From Sulfitobacter dubius (GTDB lineage: Bacteria; Pseudomonadota; Alphaproteobacteria; Rhodobacterales; Rhodobacteraceae): a stretch of 64,000 bases of DNA. Shown piece after piece: positions 10,336 through 19,602 of this stretch (its first letter is position 1; each line of letters opens with the position of its first letter). Under the pieces are notes generated by a model that did no database searches, was not told the origin of the DNA, and saw only the letters and a list, made by a program, of their open reading frames with translations. The position numbers and the translations under genes are program-made. The DNA is taken from positions 1,116,001 through 1,180,000 of the forward strand of contig NZ_FOPG01000001.1 of NCBI RefSeq assembly GCF_900113435.1, in the 5' to 3' direction.

Positions 10336-11262
10336 ATGTCCAGCCCCGCCAAACCAGACCTTTCCGATGTGTTGCCGCGTCTCAATGACATGATGCGCGA
10401 AGACGACCATTGGGGGGATGTGGCGGCCTATATTCCGCAACTGGCGAAGGTGGACCCGGCACAGTTCGGCATCGCGGTGGTGACGGCAGACGGCCAGTGC
10501 CATGTGGCCGGCGATACGCAGGTGCCGTTCTCGGTGCAGTCGATCACCAAGGTCTTCACACTTGCCATCGCTCTTGGCCGGTCGGGCGACCAACTGTGGC
10601 ACCGTGTGGGGCGCGAACCTTCGGGGCGGGCGTTCAATTCCATCGTGCAGTTGGAGCAGGAACAGGGCCGCCCGCGCAATCCCTTCATCAACGCAGGCGC
10701 GATTGTCACCACGGATGAAGTCTTGGGCAACCGCGAGCCGCGCGAGGCGCTGGCCGAGATCATGCGCTTCGTGCGCGAGGCTGCGGGCACGGACGACATT
10801 CACATCAACGACACCGTCGCCGCGTCAGAGACCGACTTTGGCCACCGCAATTTCGCGCTGGCGCATTTCCTAAAATCCTATGGCAATCTCATCAACGCGC
10901 CGGAGCGGACGCTCGGCACCTATTTCCACCACTGCGCGATGGAGATGACGGTGGAGCAACTGGCGATGGCGGGCCGTTTTCTGATCGAAGCCCCCGATGT
11001 GCTGCGACTGGTGGCCCCCAGCCGCATCCGACGGCTCAATGCGCTGATGCTGACCTGCGGGCACTACGATGGCTCAGGCGATTTCGCCTACCGTGTCGGC
11101 CTGCCGGGCAAATCCGGTGTGGGTGGGGGGATCTTGGCCATCGTGCCGGGCCGCGCCAGCATTGCGGTCTGGTCGCCGGGGTTGAACCGTTATGGCAACA
11201 GCCAAAAGGGCACCGAAGCACTGGCCCTTTTGGCACGTCACATGGATTGGTCGATCTTCTAG
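10336..11262 (+). CDS. glsA: Glutaminase
   Basis: Glutaminase hydrolyses L-glutamine to glutamate and ammonia. The 308-residue protein has the serine-dependent beta-lactamase-like fold with the catalytic SITK tetrad (Ser69, Lys72), NPFINAGAI, the Tyr-bearing SYGNLINAPERTLGTYF region and PGKSGVGGGILA near the end. It is the usual length for the bacterial GlsA family. The gene is inserted between murD and mraY on the opposite strand and stops 4 bases from the mraY stop. Its whole length is antisense to any dcw readthrough transcript. Confidence 0.95.
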   Translation: MSSPAKPDLSDVLPRLNDMMREDDHWGDVAAYIPQLAKVDPAQFGIAVVTADGQCHVAGDTQVPFSVQSITKVFTLAIALGRSGDQLWHRVGREPSGRAFNSIVQLEQEQGRPRNPFINAGAIVTTDEVLGNREPREALAEIMRFVREAAGTDDIHINDTVAASETDFGHRNFALAHFLKSYGNLINAPERTLGTYFHHCAMEMTVEQLAMAGRFLIEAPDVLRLVAPSRIRRLNALMLTCGHYDGSGDFAYRVGLPGKSGVGGGILAIVPGRASIAVWSPGLNRYGNSQKGTEALALLARHMDWSIF

Positions 11263-11266
11263 GCGC

Positions 11267-12349
11267 TTAGCGCACCTTGAGCGTCGCCAGCCCCAGCAGG
11301 GCGAGGATCAGCGAGATGATCCAGAAGCGGATCACGATCTGCGGCTCGGCCCAGCCCTTCTTCTCATAGTGGTGGTGGATCGGCGCCATCAGGAAGACCC
11401 GTTTGCCGGTGCGTTTGAAGTAGAGCACCTGCACGATGACCGACAGCGCCTCGACCACGAAAAGCCCGCCGACGACCGCCAACACCAGCTCGTGTTTCGT
11501 CGCCACGGCAATCGCACCCAAAGCGCCGCCGAGCGCCAATGAGCCCGTGTCGCCCATGAAGACGGCGGCTGGCGGCGCGTTGTACCACAGAAAGCCAAGG
11601 CCACCGCCAAAGAGACCGGCGGTGAAGATCAGGATTTCCCCGGTGCCGGGGACGTAGTGCACGTCGAGGTATTCGGTAAAGTCCACCCGGCCCACGGCAT
11701 AGGCAATGACGCCAAGCGCACCGGCGGCGATCATCACCGGCATGATCGCCAAACCGTCAAGCCCATCAGTCAGGTTCACCGCATTGGCCGAGCCCACGAT
11801 CACGATGATCGCAAACGGCACAAACAGAACGCCGAGGTTGATCAGCGTATCTTTGAAAACCGGCATCGCCAATTGGTACTGCAACTCTGCCGGGTGGTAC
11901 TGCGCCGCCCAGTAGCCTGCGATGCCCGCAATCAGAAAGCCCAGCAAAAGCCGCACTTTGCCCGGCACACCGTCCGTGTTCTGTTTGCTGACCTTGGCGT
12001 GATCGTCGGCGTAACCGATGGCGGCAAAGCTCATGGTTACAAACAGCACGAGCCAGATATATGGATTGTCGAGCCGCGCCCAAAGCAGGGTTGAGGTCAG
12101 TAGCGCGCCAACGATCAGCAGCCCGCCCATGGTGGGCGTGCCCGCCTTGGCGAAATGCCCTTCGGGGCCGTCATCCCGAATGGGTTGGCCCTTGCCCTGC
12201 CGCTTACGCAGCACTTCGATCAGCGGCTTGCCGAAGAGAAAACCAAAGATCAACGCCGTTAGAAACGCCCCGCCCGCGCGGAAGGTGATATAGCGAAACA
12301 GGTTAAAAAAATCGCCGCCATCAGACAGCAGCGTCAACCAATAGAGCAT
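11267..12349 (-). CDS. mraY: Phospho-MurNAc-pentapeptide transferase
   Basis: MraY transfers phospho-MurNAc-pentapeptide from UDP to undecaprenyl phosphate, making lipid I in the inner membrane. The 360-residue protein has ten likely membrane segments and the family motifs GTPTMGG, the Asp-rich [22 protein letters not shown] and [12 protein letters not shown], and a histidine cluster in [13 protein letters not shown]. It lies downstream of murF on the same strand and ends close to the convergent glsA. Confidence 0.98.
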   Translation of the reverse strand: MLYWLTLLSDGGDFFNLFRYITFRAGGAFLTALIFGFLFGKPLIEVLRKRQGKGQPIRDDGPEGHFAKAGTPTMGGLLIVGALLTSTLLWARLDNPYIWLVLFVTMSFAAIGYADDHAKVSKQNTDGVPGKVRLLLGFLIAGIAGYWAAQYHPAELQYQLAMPVFKDTLINLGVLFVPFAIIVIVGSANAVNLTDGLDGLAIMPVMIAAGALGVIAYAVGRVDFTEYLDVHYVPGTGEILIFTAGLFGGGLGFLWYNAPPAAVFMGDTGSLALGGALGAIAVATKHELVLAVVGGLFVVEALSVIVQVLYFKRTGKRVFLMAPIHHHYEKKGWAEPQIVIRFWIISLILALLGLATLKVR

Positions 12350-12388
12350 ATATCGCGTCCTAACTCATCATGTGGGGTGAATCGCCAA

Positions 12389-13822
12389 TCAGGCGGTCGG
12401 GACCGGATGGCCCATTTTGCGGATGGCGTCAACAATACCGCCCAGCTTCATCGAAAGCGACCCTTTGATCAGCACGACATCGCCGGAATCAAGACGACTG
12501 CGGAGACCTTGCAACATCTCTTCGGCGGTTTCTGTCCAATCGCCACGCTGGTGTTCGGGCAGGTTGTCGTAGAAGGCTTTCATCAACGGGCCGACGCAAT
12601 GCACCACGTCGAGCGCGCGGGTGGCCTCAAGATCGGCCAGCCCCGCGTGCAACGCCAACGCCTCGGGGCCGAGTTCTTTCATGTCGCCGACAAAGGCAAT
12701 CCGCCGCCCCTTGCTGACGCGCCCAATGTCATGGGTGACTTCCGAGGCCGCCAGCACTTCAAGTGCCGCGGCCATGGAGGTCGGGTTGGCGTTATAGCTG
12801 TCGTCGATCAGCTCCAGCGCCAAATGGGTATCGACGGTATCCAGCAAAATACGTTCGCGCACACCGCGCCCGGCATAGGGCGACCAGCGGCCCAGCGATT
12901 GCACCGCCAGCGCCCGATCCGCGCCAAGCGCTTCGGCCACCGCCAGCGCGCCAAGCGCGTTCATCGCAAAATGCCGCCCCGGTGTGGCGATCTTGAAGAT
13001 CAGCGGCGCGCCTTCGACCTCGGCCTGAGCCACGGTGGCATCGCCCTGCACCTTGACCTCGCCGAGCTTGTAGTGATGGCCCGCTTGACCAAAGGTGGTC
13101 TCGCGCAGGCCCCGTTCCAGCGCCTTGTCGAGCACGATATCGCTATGTTCATGGTCGGCGTTGATCACCGCCACGCCGCCCGGTTCCATGCCGTCAAAGA
13201 TGCTAGCCTTCTCCACCGCGATGGCGGCGACATCCCTAAAGGCTTCGAGGTGGACGGCGGCGACATTGGTCACCATCGCCGCGTCGGGCCGCGCCTGTTT
13301 GGCGAGGGGTGCAATCTCTCCGGGGTGGTTCATGCCGATCTCGATCACCGCGTAATCCGTGTCGCGCGGCATCCGTGCCAGTGTCAGCGGCACACCCCAG
13401 TGGTTGTTGTAGCTGTCGACGCTGGCATGCGCCCGGCCCTGATCGCCAAAGATCGCCAGCAGCATTTCCTTGGTGGAGGTCTTGCCGACGCTACCGGTTA
13501 CCGCTGCCACTTTGGCCTGCGGACCCAGACGCGCACGCCCTGCCCGGCCAAGCGCTTCGAGCGCTTGCTGCACATCCTCCACGATCAGCAGCGGCGCATT
13601 CTCGGCGACGCCGTCGGGCAGATGGGTCACAAGCGCGGCAGCAGCCCCTTTATCGAGCGCTTGGGCCACGAACTCATGCCCGTCCCGCGCGGCCTTCAGC
13701 GCGACGAAGAGATCGCCGGGCTGCAGCGTCCGTGTGTCGATCGAAACCCCGTTGCAGGTCCAATTGCCTTGCACCTGCCCGCCCGTGGCCTCCGCCGCTT
13801 CGCTCGCTGTCCAAAGGCTCAT
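12389..13822 (-). CDS. murF: UDP-MurNAc-tripeptide--D-alanyl-D-alanine ligase
   Basis: MurF attaches the D-Ala-D-Ala dipeptide made by Ddl to the UDP-MurNAc-tripeptide. The 477-residue protein has the P-loop VTGSVGKTSTKEML, EIGMNHPGEI, and the C-terminal DSYNANPTSM region typical of MurF. The start overlaps the murE stop by four bases (ATGA). It is followed by mraY after 39 bases. Confidence 0.97.
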   Translation of the reverse strand: MSLWTASEAAEATGGQVQGNWTCNGVSIDTRTLQPGDLFVALKAARDGHEFVAQALDKGAAAALVTHLPDGVAENAPLLIVEDVQQALEALGRAGRARLGPQAKVAAVTGSVGKTSTKEMLLAIFGDQGRAHASVDSYNNHWGVPLTLARMPRDTDYAVIEIGMNHPGEIAPLAKQARPDAAMVTNVAAVHLEAFRDVAAIAVEKASIFDGMEPGGVAVINADHEHSDIVLDKALERGLRETTFGQAGHHYKLGEVKVQGDATVAQAEVEGAPLIFKIATPGRHFAMNALGALAVAEALGADRALAVQSLGRWSPYAGRGVRERILLDTVDTHLALELIDDSYNANPTSMAAALEVLAASEVTHDIGRVSKGRRIAFVGDMKELGPEALALHAGLADLEATRALDVVHCVGPLMKAFYDNLPEHQRGDWTETAEEMLQGLRSRLDSGDVVLIKGSLSMKLGGIVDAIRKMGHPVPTA

Positions 13823-15300
13823 GCCAGTCTCCCGTCCAGTGCCGCCACGGCCACGCTGGCCTGTTCCACATCGTCGAAAGGCAGCACGTCGTCGCCAACG
13901 GTCTGCCCGGTCTCATGCCCCTTGCCCGCGATGAGCAGCGCGTCGCCCGGCTCCAAAGCATCGACGCCGCGCAGGATGGCTTCGGCCCGGTCGCCGACCT
14001 CCATCGCGTCGGGTGCGCCGCCCAGCACGGCGGCACGGATGCTCGCCGGGTCTTCGCTGCGCGGGTTGTCGTCAGTCACGATGACCATATCCGCATTTTC
14101 CGTCGCTGCCTGCCCCATCAAAGGGCGCTTAGCCCGATCCCGGTCCCCGCCCGCGCCGACGATGGCAACAAGCCGGCCCATGACATGCGGGCGCATGGCC
14201 GCGAGGGCAGTGGCCACGGCATCGGGCGTATGGGCGTAGTCCACAAACACCGCCGCGCCATTGTCGCGGGTGGCGGCAAGCTGCATCCGTCCCCGCACGG
14301 TGGTAAGATGCGGCAGCGTGTCAAAGACCTCTTGCGGATCGGCGCCGCAGGCGATGACCAGCCCGGCGGCCAGCAAAACGTTATCGCCTTGAAAACCACC
14401 GATCAGATTGAGCCGCTTCTGATAGGTCTTGCCGCGCCAGCTAAAGCGCAGGTCTTGACCCGTGGCATCGAACCGCTGGCCTTGCAGATGCAGATCGCCC
14501 CCGTCGCGGCCCACGGTGATCACCTCACACCCCCGCGCGCGGGCGATGGCGGCGATGTCGACGCCTTTTTCATCGTCGATATTAACGACCGCCGTGCCGT
14601 CTTCGGGCAGGACACGGGCGAAAAGCGCGGCCTTGGCGGCGAAATAGGCCTCGAATGTTTCGTGGTAATCAAGATGGTCTTGGGTGAAGTTGGTGAATCC
14701 CGCCGCCTTGAGCGTCACCCCATCCAGCCGCCGCTGGTCGAGCCCGTGGCTCGACGCTTCCATCGCGGCATGGGTGATGCCATTCGCCTCCGCTTCGGCC
14801 AGCGTGCGGTGCAAGGTGATCGGCTCTGGCGTGGTATGGGCCAAGGGGGCGGCCCATGCGCCCTCTACCCCGGTGGTGCCAAGGTTCACGGCAGGCAATC
14901 CCATCTCAACCCAAATCTGGCGCACGAAGGTCGAGACCGAGGTTTTGCCGTTGGTGCCGGTCACGGCGATCATTGTGGCGGGCTGGCCGCCGAACCACAG
15001 CGCCGCCGTGCGCGCCAGCGCTTCGCGCGGGGAGTCGGAGACCACCAGCGCCGCGTCAGAGCCAGCCAATTCCTCGGCAGCGAGTTTCGCCCCTGCCGCG
15101 TCGGTCAGCACCGCCGCCGCGCCCATCCGCAGGGCGTATTGAATGAACTCTGCCCCATGCACGCGGCTGCCCGGCATGGCGGCGAAGAGCGTGCCCTCGC
15201 GCACCTCGCGGCTGTCGACCGCGATCCCGGTGATCATGGGGTTGGCCCCCGCCCGCGCGGTCAGCCCGAGGGAGGAAAGGGGTACGGCCCGGTCGGTCAT
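13819..15300 (-). CDS. murE: UDP-MurNAc-L-Ala-D-Glu--meso-diaminopimelate ligase
   Basis: MurE adds the third stem residue. The 493-residue protein has the P-loop VTGTNGKTSVSTFVRQ, TTPEPITLHRTLAE, EASSHGLDQ, and the sequence TDDNPRSEDP, whose DNPR motif is characteristic of enzymes selecting meso-diaminopimelate. The C-terminus IAGKGHETGQ is also conserved. It lies 12 bases after ftsI and overlaps murF. Confidence 0.97.
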   Translation of the reverse strand: MTDRAVPLSSLGLTARAGANPMITGIAVDSREVREGTLFAAMPGSRVHGAEFIQYALRMGAAAVLTDAAGAKLAAEELAGSDAALVVSDSPREALARTAALWFGGQPATMIAVTGTNGKTSVSTFVRQIWVEMGLPAVNLGTTGVEGAWAAPLAHTTPEPITLHRTLAEAEANGITHAAMEASSHGLDQRRLDGVTLKAAGFTNFTQDHLDYHETFEAYFAAKAALFARVLPEDGTAVVNIDDEKGVDIAAIARARGCEVITVGRDGGDLHLQGQRFDATGQDLRFSWRGKTYQKRLNLIGGFQGDNVLLAAGLVIACGADPQEVFDTLPHLTTVRGRMQLAATRDNGAAVFVDYAHTPDAVATALAAMRPHVMGRLVAIVGAGGDRDRAKRPLMGQAATENADMVIVTDDNPRSEDPASIRAAVLGGAPDAMEVGDRAEAILRGVDALEPGDALLIAGKGHETGQTVGDDVLPFDDVEQASVAVAALDGRLA

Positions 15301-15312
15301 AGAGATGTCTTT

Positions 15313-17100
15313 TCAGTTGCTGCTGGTCAGCGTTAGCACAGCGTCGTTCACCGGTTCAACAGCCGGGCGCAGGCCCAGCAATGGTGCGATGCGGCGGACC
15401 ATTTCAGCGGCCACGGGCACAGCTGTCCAACCCGCCGTGCGGCGCGGTTTCGGGCCAGAGGTTTCCACAGGTTCGTCCAGCGTGACGATCAGCACATATT
15501 TGGGGTCATCGATGGGGAAGATGCTGGCGAAAGTGTTGATCACCTTATCCTCGTAATATCCCCCGGTGGGTTTGGGCTTGTCGGCGGTGCCGGTCTTGCC
15601 CGCGATCTGATAGCCCGGCACCTCGGCAAAGCTGGCCGTGCCATCGGTGACGACTTTGCGCAGCATCATCCGCGCTTGGGCTGCGGTTTCTTCGGACATG
15701 ACGCGGGGGCCGAGTTGGGGGGCGGATTGTTTCAGCAGCGTGGGCTTCACCACGCGCCCGCCATTGGCGATGGCGGCATAGCCCGCGGCAAGGTGCATCG
15801 GTGTGCTCGACAGCCCGTGACCATAAGAGATTGTGACGCTCGACAACTCGGTCCAGCGGCTCGGGAGCAGTGGCTTCCCGCCAGAAGCTTCGACGATTTC
15901 GAAGGGGGTCGGTTCAAAGAAACCGAGGCTTTTCAAGAACTCTTGCTGTCGCTCAATGCCGATCTCCAACGCCATCCGGCCTGTGCCCCGGTTCGAGGAA
16001 TGCACGATGATGTCAGCAACGCTCAGCTTGCCGTAATTCTTGTTGCGGAATTCACCGATGCGGAAGCCGCCAACCTTCATCGGGCCGGAGGTGTCGATGA
16101 TCGTGTCGGCGTTGAACAGGCCCAACTCGATCGCCTGAGCCGCGGCAAAGATCTTGAAGGTCGAGCCAAGCTCGTAAACCCCCTGCACCGACCGGTTAAA
16201 CAGCGGGCTGTCAGACGCATCGCCTTGGGTCAGCGGACGGGGGCGGTTGTTGGGGTCGAAATCAGGCAGCGACGCGACCGAGATCACTTCGCCAGTGTGC
16301 ACATCCATCAGAATGCTGGTGGCACCCTTGGCGTTCATCAGCTTCATGCCGCCGTAGAGCACCCGCTCAGATGCCGCCTGCACGGTCAGGTCAAGCGACA
16401 GCTCCAGCGGTTTCGCGCCATTGGCCGGGTCGCGCAGGTAGTCGTCGAAATATTTCTCGGCCCCTGCGACGCCAATCACTTCGGCGGCGTGGACGCCTTC
16501 CTTGCCGTAACTCGCCCCGCCGAGCACATGTGCGGCCAGCGAACCGTTGGGATAAAGGCGCATGTCGCGCGGCGCGAACAGCAGCCCCGGATCGCCAATG
16601 TCATGCACGGCCTGCATCTGCTCTGGGCTGATTTTCTTTTTTATCCACAGGAACTTACGCTTTCCTGTGAAATCTTTGATCAGGCGGTCTTCTTTCAGGT
16701 CGGGAAAGATTTTGACCAGCTTTTTCGCGGCCACTTCGGGGTCGATCAAATGGCGTGGCTGCGCGTAGAGCGCGTGGGTCTCAAAGTTCGTCGCCAGCAG
16801 GTTGCCGTTGCGGTCTGTGATGTCGGCGCGGGAGGCCGAGATCACGGCCCCCGGCGCATGGCCGCGCGGCTCGGACGGCTCTGACATCGCCAGCAGACCC
16901 ATGCGCCCGCCGATCACGGTGAAGGCACAGAGGAAGCAAACCCCCAGCACCAAAAGCCGCCCCTCGGCGCGCATCCGGGCCTTGTCGCGCATCTGCTCAT
17001 GCCGGATGCGCTTGTTCTCACGCTCGATCGCATCGGGATTTTCACCCTTTTCGCGGGCGTCAAGGATACGGGCCAGAGGGCGGAGCGGGGTGCGGATCAT
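15313..17100 (-). CDS. ftsI: Septal peptidoglycan transpeptidase FtsI (PBP3)
   Basis: FtsI is the class B penicillin-binding protein that cross-links septal peptidoglycan. The 595-residue product starts with a charged cytoplasmic region and one membrane anchor (about residues 49-72). It has the pedestal domain, then the transpeptidase domain with the active site STFK (Ser313, Lys316), the SSN motif, and KTGT (residues 502-505). All three penicillin-binding motifs are intact. The start overlaps the ftsL stop by four bases. It forms the synthase pair with FtsW encoded further down the cluster. Confidence 0.97.
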   Translation of the reverse strand: MIRTPLRPLARILDAREKGENPDAIERENKRIRHEQMRDKARMRAEGRLLVLGVCFLCAFTVIGGRMGLLAMSEPSEPRGHAPGAVISASRADITDRNGNLLATNFETHALYAQPRHLIDPEVAAKKLVKIFPDLKEDRLIKDFTGKRKFLWIKKKISPEQMQAVHDIGDPGLLFAPRDMRLYPNGSLAAHVLGGASYGKEGVHAAEVIGVAGAEKYFDDYLRDPANGAKPLELSLDLTVQAASERVLYGGMKLMNAKGATSILMDVHTGEVISVASLPDFDPNNRPRPLTQGDASDSPLFNRSVQGVYELGSTFKIFAAAQAIELGLFNADTIIDTSGPMKVGGFRIGEFRNKNYGKLSVADIIVHSSNRGTGRMALEIGIERQQEFLKSLGFFEPTPFEIVEASGGKPLLPSRWTELSSVTISYGHGLSSTPMHLAAGYAAIANGGRVVKPTLLKQSAPQLGPRVMSEETAAQARMMLRKVVTDGTASFAEVPGYQIAGKTGTADKPKPTGGYYEDKVINTFASIFPIDDPKYVLIVTLDEPVETSGPKPRRTAGWTAVPVAAEMVRRIAPLLGLRPAVEPVNDAVLTLTSSN

Positions 17101-17483
17101 TCGAAGTCCTCCTCGGACTCATCCGCGCCAGCAAGCGCGTCGTAATTCATGGTCGAGACATCCACAGGATCGGTGATCGGCAGCAGTTCGGATGGCGGCT
17201 GCGGATAGGCCACTTGATCGACCTGACCGAACTGGCCGGGGTGCAGCGGCAGCAGGCCCAGACGGTCAAAGTTCAGGTCGGCCAGATCGCGCAGCCGGTC
17301 GGGGCGGTTTTGGAACGCCCATTCGGCGCGTAGGACAGCCAGACGGGCATGGGTGGCGCGGATATTGGCATGCAGCCTGTCAGCATCGCTCAGTGCCTGC
17401 TGGGTCGCGTAATTCTCGCGGTACGCCCAGAAGGCCAAACCAACCACGGCAATGGTGGTGAGGATATACATCACCGTGCGCAT
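17097..17483 (-). CDS. ftsL: Cell division protein FtsL
   Basis: FtsL is a short bitopic divisome protein that activates FtsWI through a periplasmic coiled coil. The 128-residue product has an N-terminal membrane segment (about residues 4-20) followed by a helical, heptad-like stretch with alternating Ala, Leu and Arg/Glu (ALSDADRLHANIRATHARLA). It ends in an acidic tail. Sequence conservation in this family is low. The call rests on topology and on the position between rsmH and ftsI, with a 3-base gap and a 4-base overlap respectively. Confidence 0.88.
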   Translation of the reverse strand: MRTVMYILTTIAVVGLAFWAYRENYATQQALSDADRLHANIRATHARLAVLRAEWAFQNRPDRLRDLADLNFDRLGLLPLHPGQFGQVDQVAYPQPPSELLPITDPVDVSTMNYDALAGADESEEDFE

Positions 17484-17486
17484 CTC

Positions 17487-18470
17487 TCAGATCCCCCTGA
17501 CCATCGGCATGCCGATGGATTTCGCGTCAATCTCGCCACTGGGCGCATCGGTGCGCGTGGCGACCCGTAGCTTGGCCGAGCGGCTGCGCGGGTTTTCATC
17601 CAATTCCAGCGCGTCAGGCCCGATGGCCTTGCGCGATTTCAGTGTAAACTGCGGCGCTTCTTGCTCCAGCGCAGGGGCGAAACGGTTGGCGTTGCCCCCG
17701 GCCCCGGCACGCGCGGTGAGAAAGCGTTTGACCATGCGATCCTCGACCGAATGAAAGGTCACCACGGCCAGTTTGCCGCCCGGCTTTAGCGCGCGTTCAG
17801 CGGCCATAAGCCCCTGAAACAGCTCGCCGTATTCATTGTTCACTGCGATGCGCAGCGCTTGGAAACTGCGGGTAGCGGGATGGCTCTGGCCGGGTTTCGA
17901 GCGCGGCAGACAGCCTTCGACCAGCTTGGCCAATTCTAACGTGGTGGTAATCGGCGCATCTTCCCGTGCGCGGACAATCGACTTGGCAATGCGGCGGCTT
18001 GCGCGCTCTTCGCCGTATTGGAAGAGGATATTGGCGATGACCTCTTCTTCAGCCTCATTGACCAGGTCCGCCGCCGACGGGCCGTCTTGGCTCATCCGCA
18101 TGTCGAGCGGGCCGTCCTTCATAAAGGAAAAGCCACGCTCCGCTTGATCGAGTTGCATGGAGGAAACGCCGAGATCCAGCACCACGCCGTCGAGGTCTTG
18201 GGCATATTCATCCATGCGTGAGAAGACTCCCTGTTGCATGGTGATGCGGTCGCCGTAGTCTCCGGCCCATTCCGCTGCCATCTCGAACGCCAGAGGGTCA
18301 CGGTCCACCGCGATCACACGCGCGGCGCCGGCTTCTAGAAAACCACGGGTATAGCCGCCCGCACCAAAAGTACCGTCAAGCCAGACCCCTTCCACGGGCG
18401 CCACGGCGCTCAGGATAGGACGCAGCAGAACGGGGGTGTGAGGGGCGGAAGGGTTAGAGGCAGCAACCAT
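17487..18470 (-). CDS. rsmH: 16S rRNA (cytosine(1402)-N(4))-methyltransferase
   Basis: RsmH methylates N4 of C1402 in the decoding centre of 16S rRNA with S-adenosylmethionine. The 327-residue protein starts [18 protein letters not shown]. The SAM-binding motif [18 protein letters not shown] follows, then [20 protein letters not shown] and [13 protein letters not shown], all diagnostic. An open frame runs upstream into mraZ, but the ATG at 18470 lies right after the mraZ stop and matches the family N-terminus. It is the usual second gene of dcw clusters. Confidence 0.96.
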   Translation of the reverse strand: MVAASNPSAPHTPVLLRPILSAVAPVEGVWLDGTFGAGGYTRGFLEAGAARVIAVDRDPLAFEMAAEWAGDYGDRITMQQGVFSRMDEYAQDLDGVVLDLGVSSMQLDQAERGFSFMKDGPLDMRMSQDGPSAADLVNEAEEEVIANILFQYGEERASRRIAKSIVRAREDAPITTTLELAKLVEGCLPRSKPGQSHPATRSFQALRIAVNNEYGELFQGLMAAERALKPGGKLAVVTFHSVEDRMVKRFLTARAGAGGNANRFAPALEQEAPQFTLKSRKAIGPDALELDENPRSRSAKLRVATRTDAPSGEIDAKSIGMPMVRGI

Positions 18471-18474
18471 TCCG

Positions 18475-18966
18475 TCAGACCTCCATATCACCATCAAGGA
18501 ACGAGAGCGGATCGACATCATCCGGCAGCTCTTGCTGCCATGCTTCTTCCTCGGTCTCGTAGGTTTCGGGCTTCCAAATCTGGAAGGTGTCACCGGCAGC
18601 GATAAAGAACGCCTCGCCGTTGAGTTCAATTTTGTTGCGCAGCTTGGCGGGCAGCACCAAACGGCCTGTCTCATCTACCGTGGTCGGGAAAGACTGGCCG
18701 TGGAACAGACGCTGAAGCGCCTTACGCTGCATGGAGCCACGCGGCATGCGGTCGATCTTGGCGTCGACCTCTTCGATGGCTTCCATGGTGTAGCATTCAA
18801 GGTAGTTGCGGCGCTGGTCGCCATAAACAATGACCAGTTCGGGATTGTCGCCGTTTTTCCAGTTCGGATCGCCAGCCTCCAACACACGCCGAAAAGAGGC
18901 TGGGATAGACACCCGCCCCTTCGTATCGACCTTGTGTTGGCTCTCGCCTCTGAACCTGCGGCTCAC
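18475..18966 (-). CDS. mraZ: Transcriptional regulator MraZ
   Basis: MraZ is a DNA-binding protein with two AbrB/SpoVT-like halves that controls its own dcw operon through TGGGA-type repeats. The 163-residue protein has both halves. The first contains [16 protein letters not shown], the second [17 protein letters not shown]. The GTG start at 18966 has AGGGA seven bases upstream. It is the first gene of the dcw cluster. Two sets of candidate MraZ boxes lie 480-720 bases upstream, so a long leader separates operator and gene. Confidence 0.96.
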   Translation of the reverse strand: MSRRFRGESQHKVDTKGRVSIPASFRRVLEAGDPNWKNGDNPELVIVYGDQRRNYLECYTMEAIEEVDAKIDRMPRGSMQRKALQRLFHGQSFPTTVDETGRLVLPAKLRNKIELNGEAFFIAAGDTFQIWKPETYETEEEAWQQELPDDVDPLSFLDGDMEV

Positions 18967-19033
18967 GTTCTGTCCCTGCCTCTTGCGCCTTTGCGCTTAA
19001 TTCGTTGTCCGCCCTGATCCGAAAATCGCTGCC

Positions 19034-19081
19034 TGGAAATGGAAACGGCGGGTTGATCTGCTGCCACTGATCAACCCGCCG
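19034..19081 (-). terminator. Intrinsic terminator/attenuator in the mraZ leader
   Basis: A perfect 13-bp inverted repeat (arms 19046-19058 and 19069-19081, 10-base loop) is followed on the minus strand by TTTCCATTTCC. On the same strand, CCCCGCC at 19099-19105 could pair with GGCGGG at 19075-19080, which would break the terminator stem. That makes a competing antiterminator possible (inference). The position, 68 bases before mraZ, fits partial termination of a leader RNA. Confidence 0.65.
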
Positions 19082-19376
19082 CCCACGTCCCGCAGCTTGG
19101 CGGGGAAGTCCGACTGCGCGCGCCACCTGGGGGGATGTCTGCTCGCTCACGCGCCGGATCTCTTTGGTCTGATGAAAGCGAGGTGCCTGTATGAAACCTG
19201 CTAGGTTTTGTTTTATTTTTGGGGTCGTTTGCTGCCCCGTGTCCCGTTCTCATCCGATGAACAAGGGATGCCATGGGAATTGATGGGCGTCTACAATTTT
19301 TTTGAAAATCGGCGCAATATTTTGTTTTGCACAGGGTGTGGGAACAACATCTGGTATAACTTTCTGAGCGGAAAAT
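19034..19376 (-). ncRNA. Extended dcw leader with a possible UpsM-like small RNA
   Basis: No coding gene is visible in 18967-19759. In Rhodobacter sphaeroides the dcw cluster is known to have an uncommonly long leader that yields the small RNA UpsM by partial termination upstream of mraZ. The same layout is visible here: several hundred noncoding bases, a candidate promoter at 19383-19411, and a strong hairpin with a pyrimidine tail 68 bases before the mraZ start. The ends given are inferred from those two elements. I cannot tell whether the sequence itself matches UpsM. A/T-rich stretches such as 19291-19330 could be RNase E sites. Confidence 0.4.
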
Positions 19377-19382
19377 GGCTCA

Positions 19383-19411
19383 ATTAGATGAAATTTGAAC
19401 AAACAACACAA
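19383..19411 (-). promoter_or_regulatory. Candidate sigma-70-type promoter for the dcw leader
   Basis: On the minus strand TTGTGT (19406-19411) and TCTAAT (19383-19388) are separated by 17 bases, in an A/T-rich island unlike the surrounding DNA. The -10 matches five of six consensus bases and the -35 matches three or four. Other weak pairs exist nearby, so the start site is uncertain. Confidence 0.3.
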
Positions 19412-19443
19412 GATATTGTTGCCAGCTTGACGCCTGCATAATG

Positions 19444-19458
19444 TCCCACGGTTTCCCA
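19444..19458 (-). promoter_or_regulatory. MraZ-box pair TGGGA-N5-TGGGA
   Basis: On the minus strand two TGGGA boxes are separated by exactly five bases (TGGGAAACCGTGGGA). This is the spacing described for MraZ operators in E. coli. The pair lies about 33 bases upstream of the candidate -35 element at 19406-19411. Confidence 0.5.
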
Positions 19459-19477
19459 CCAAATTTTGCACACATAG

Positions 19478-19486
19478 TTATCCACA
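19478..19486 (+). promoter_or_regulatory. DnaA box (TTATCCACA)
   Basis: A perfect 9-mer DnaA box lies in the noncoding leader region upstream of mraZ, 20 bases from the MraZ-box pair. Only one copy is present, so this is not an origin. It might link DnaA to dcw expression, or be chance. Confidence 0.35.
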
Positions 19487-19602
19487 GGGCGTGTTCGTTG
19501 CCTGTTCTGCAACTTTCGCCAGAGTCGCTGGATCAGTCGACAAAATCAACGCCCATTCCCACGCCTGCGAATCGGCAATTCCCTCCAGCAGGCCATGGCT
19601 GG

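Noticed and set aside
12377..15336. Two long plus-strand open frames antisense to murF and murE
   Set aside because: Same reason: low-complexity, no motif, and the opposite strand carries intact Mur ligases with all catalytic motifs.
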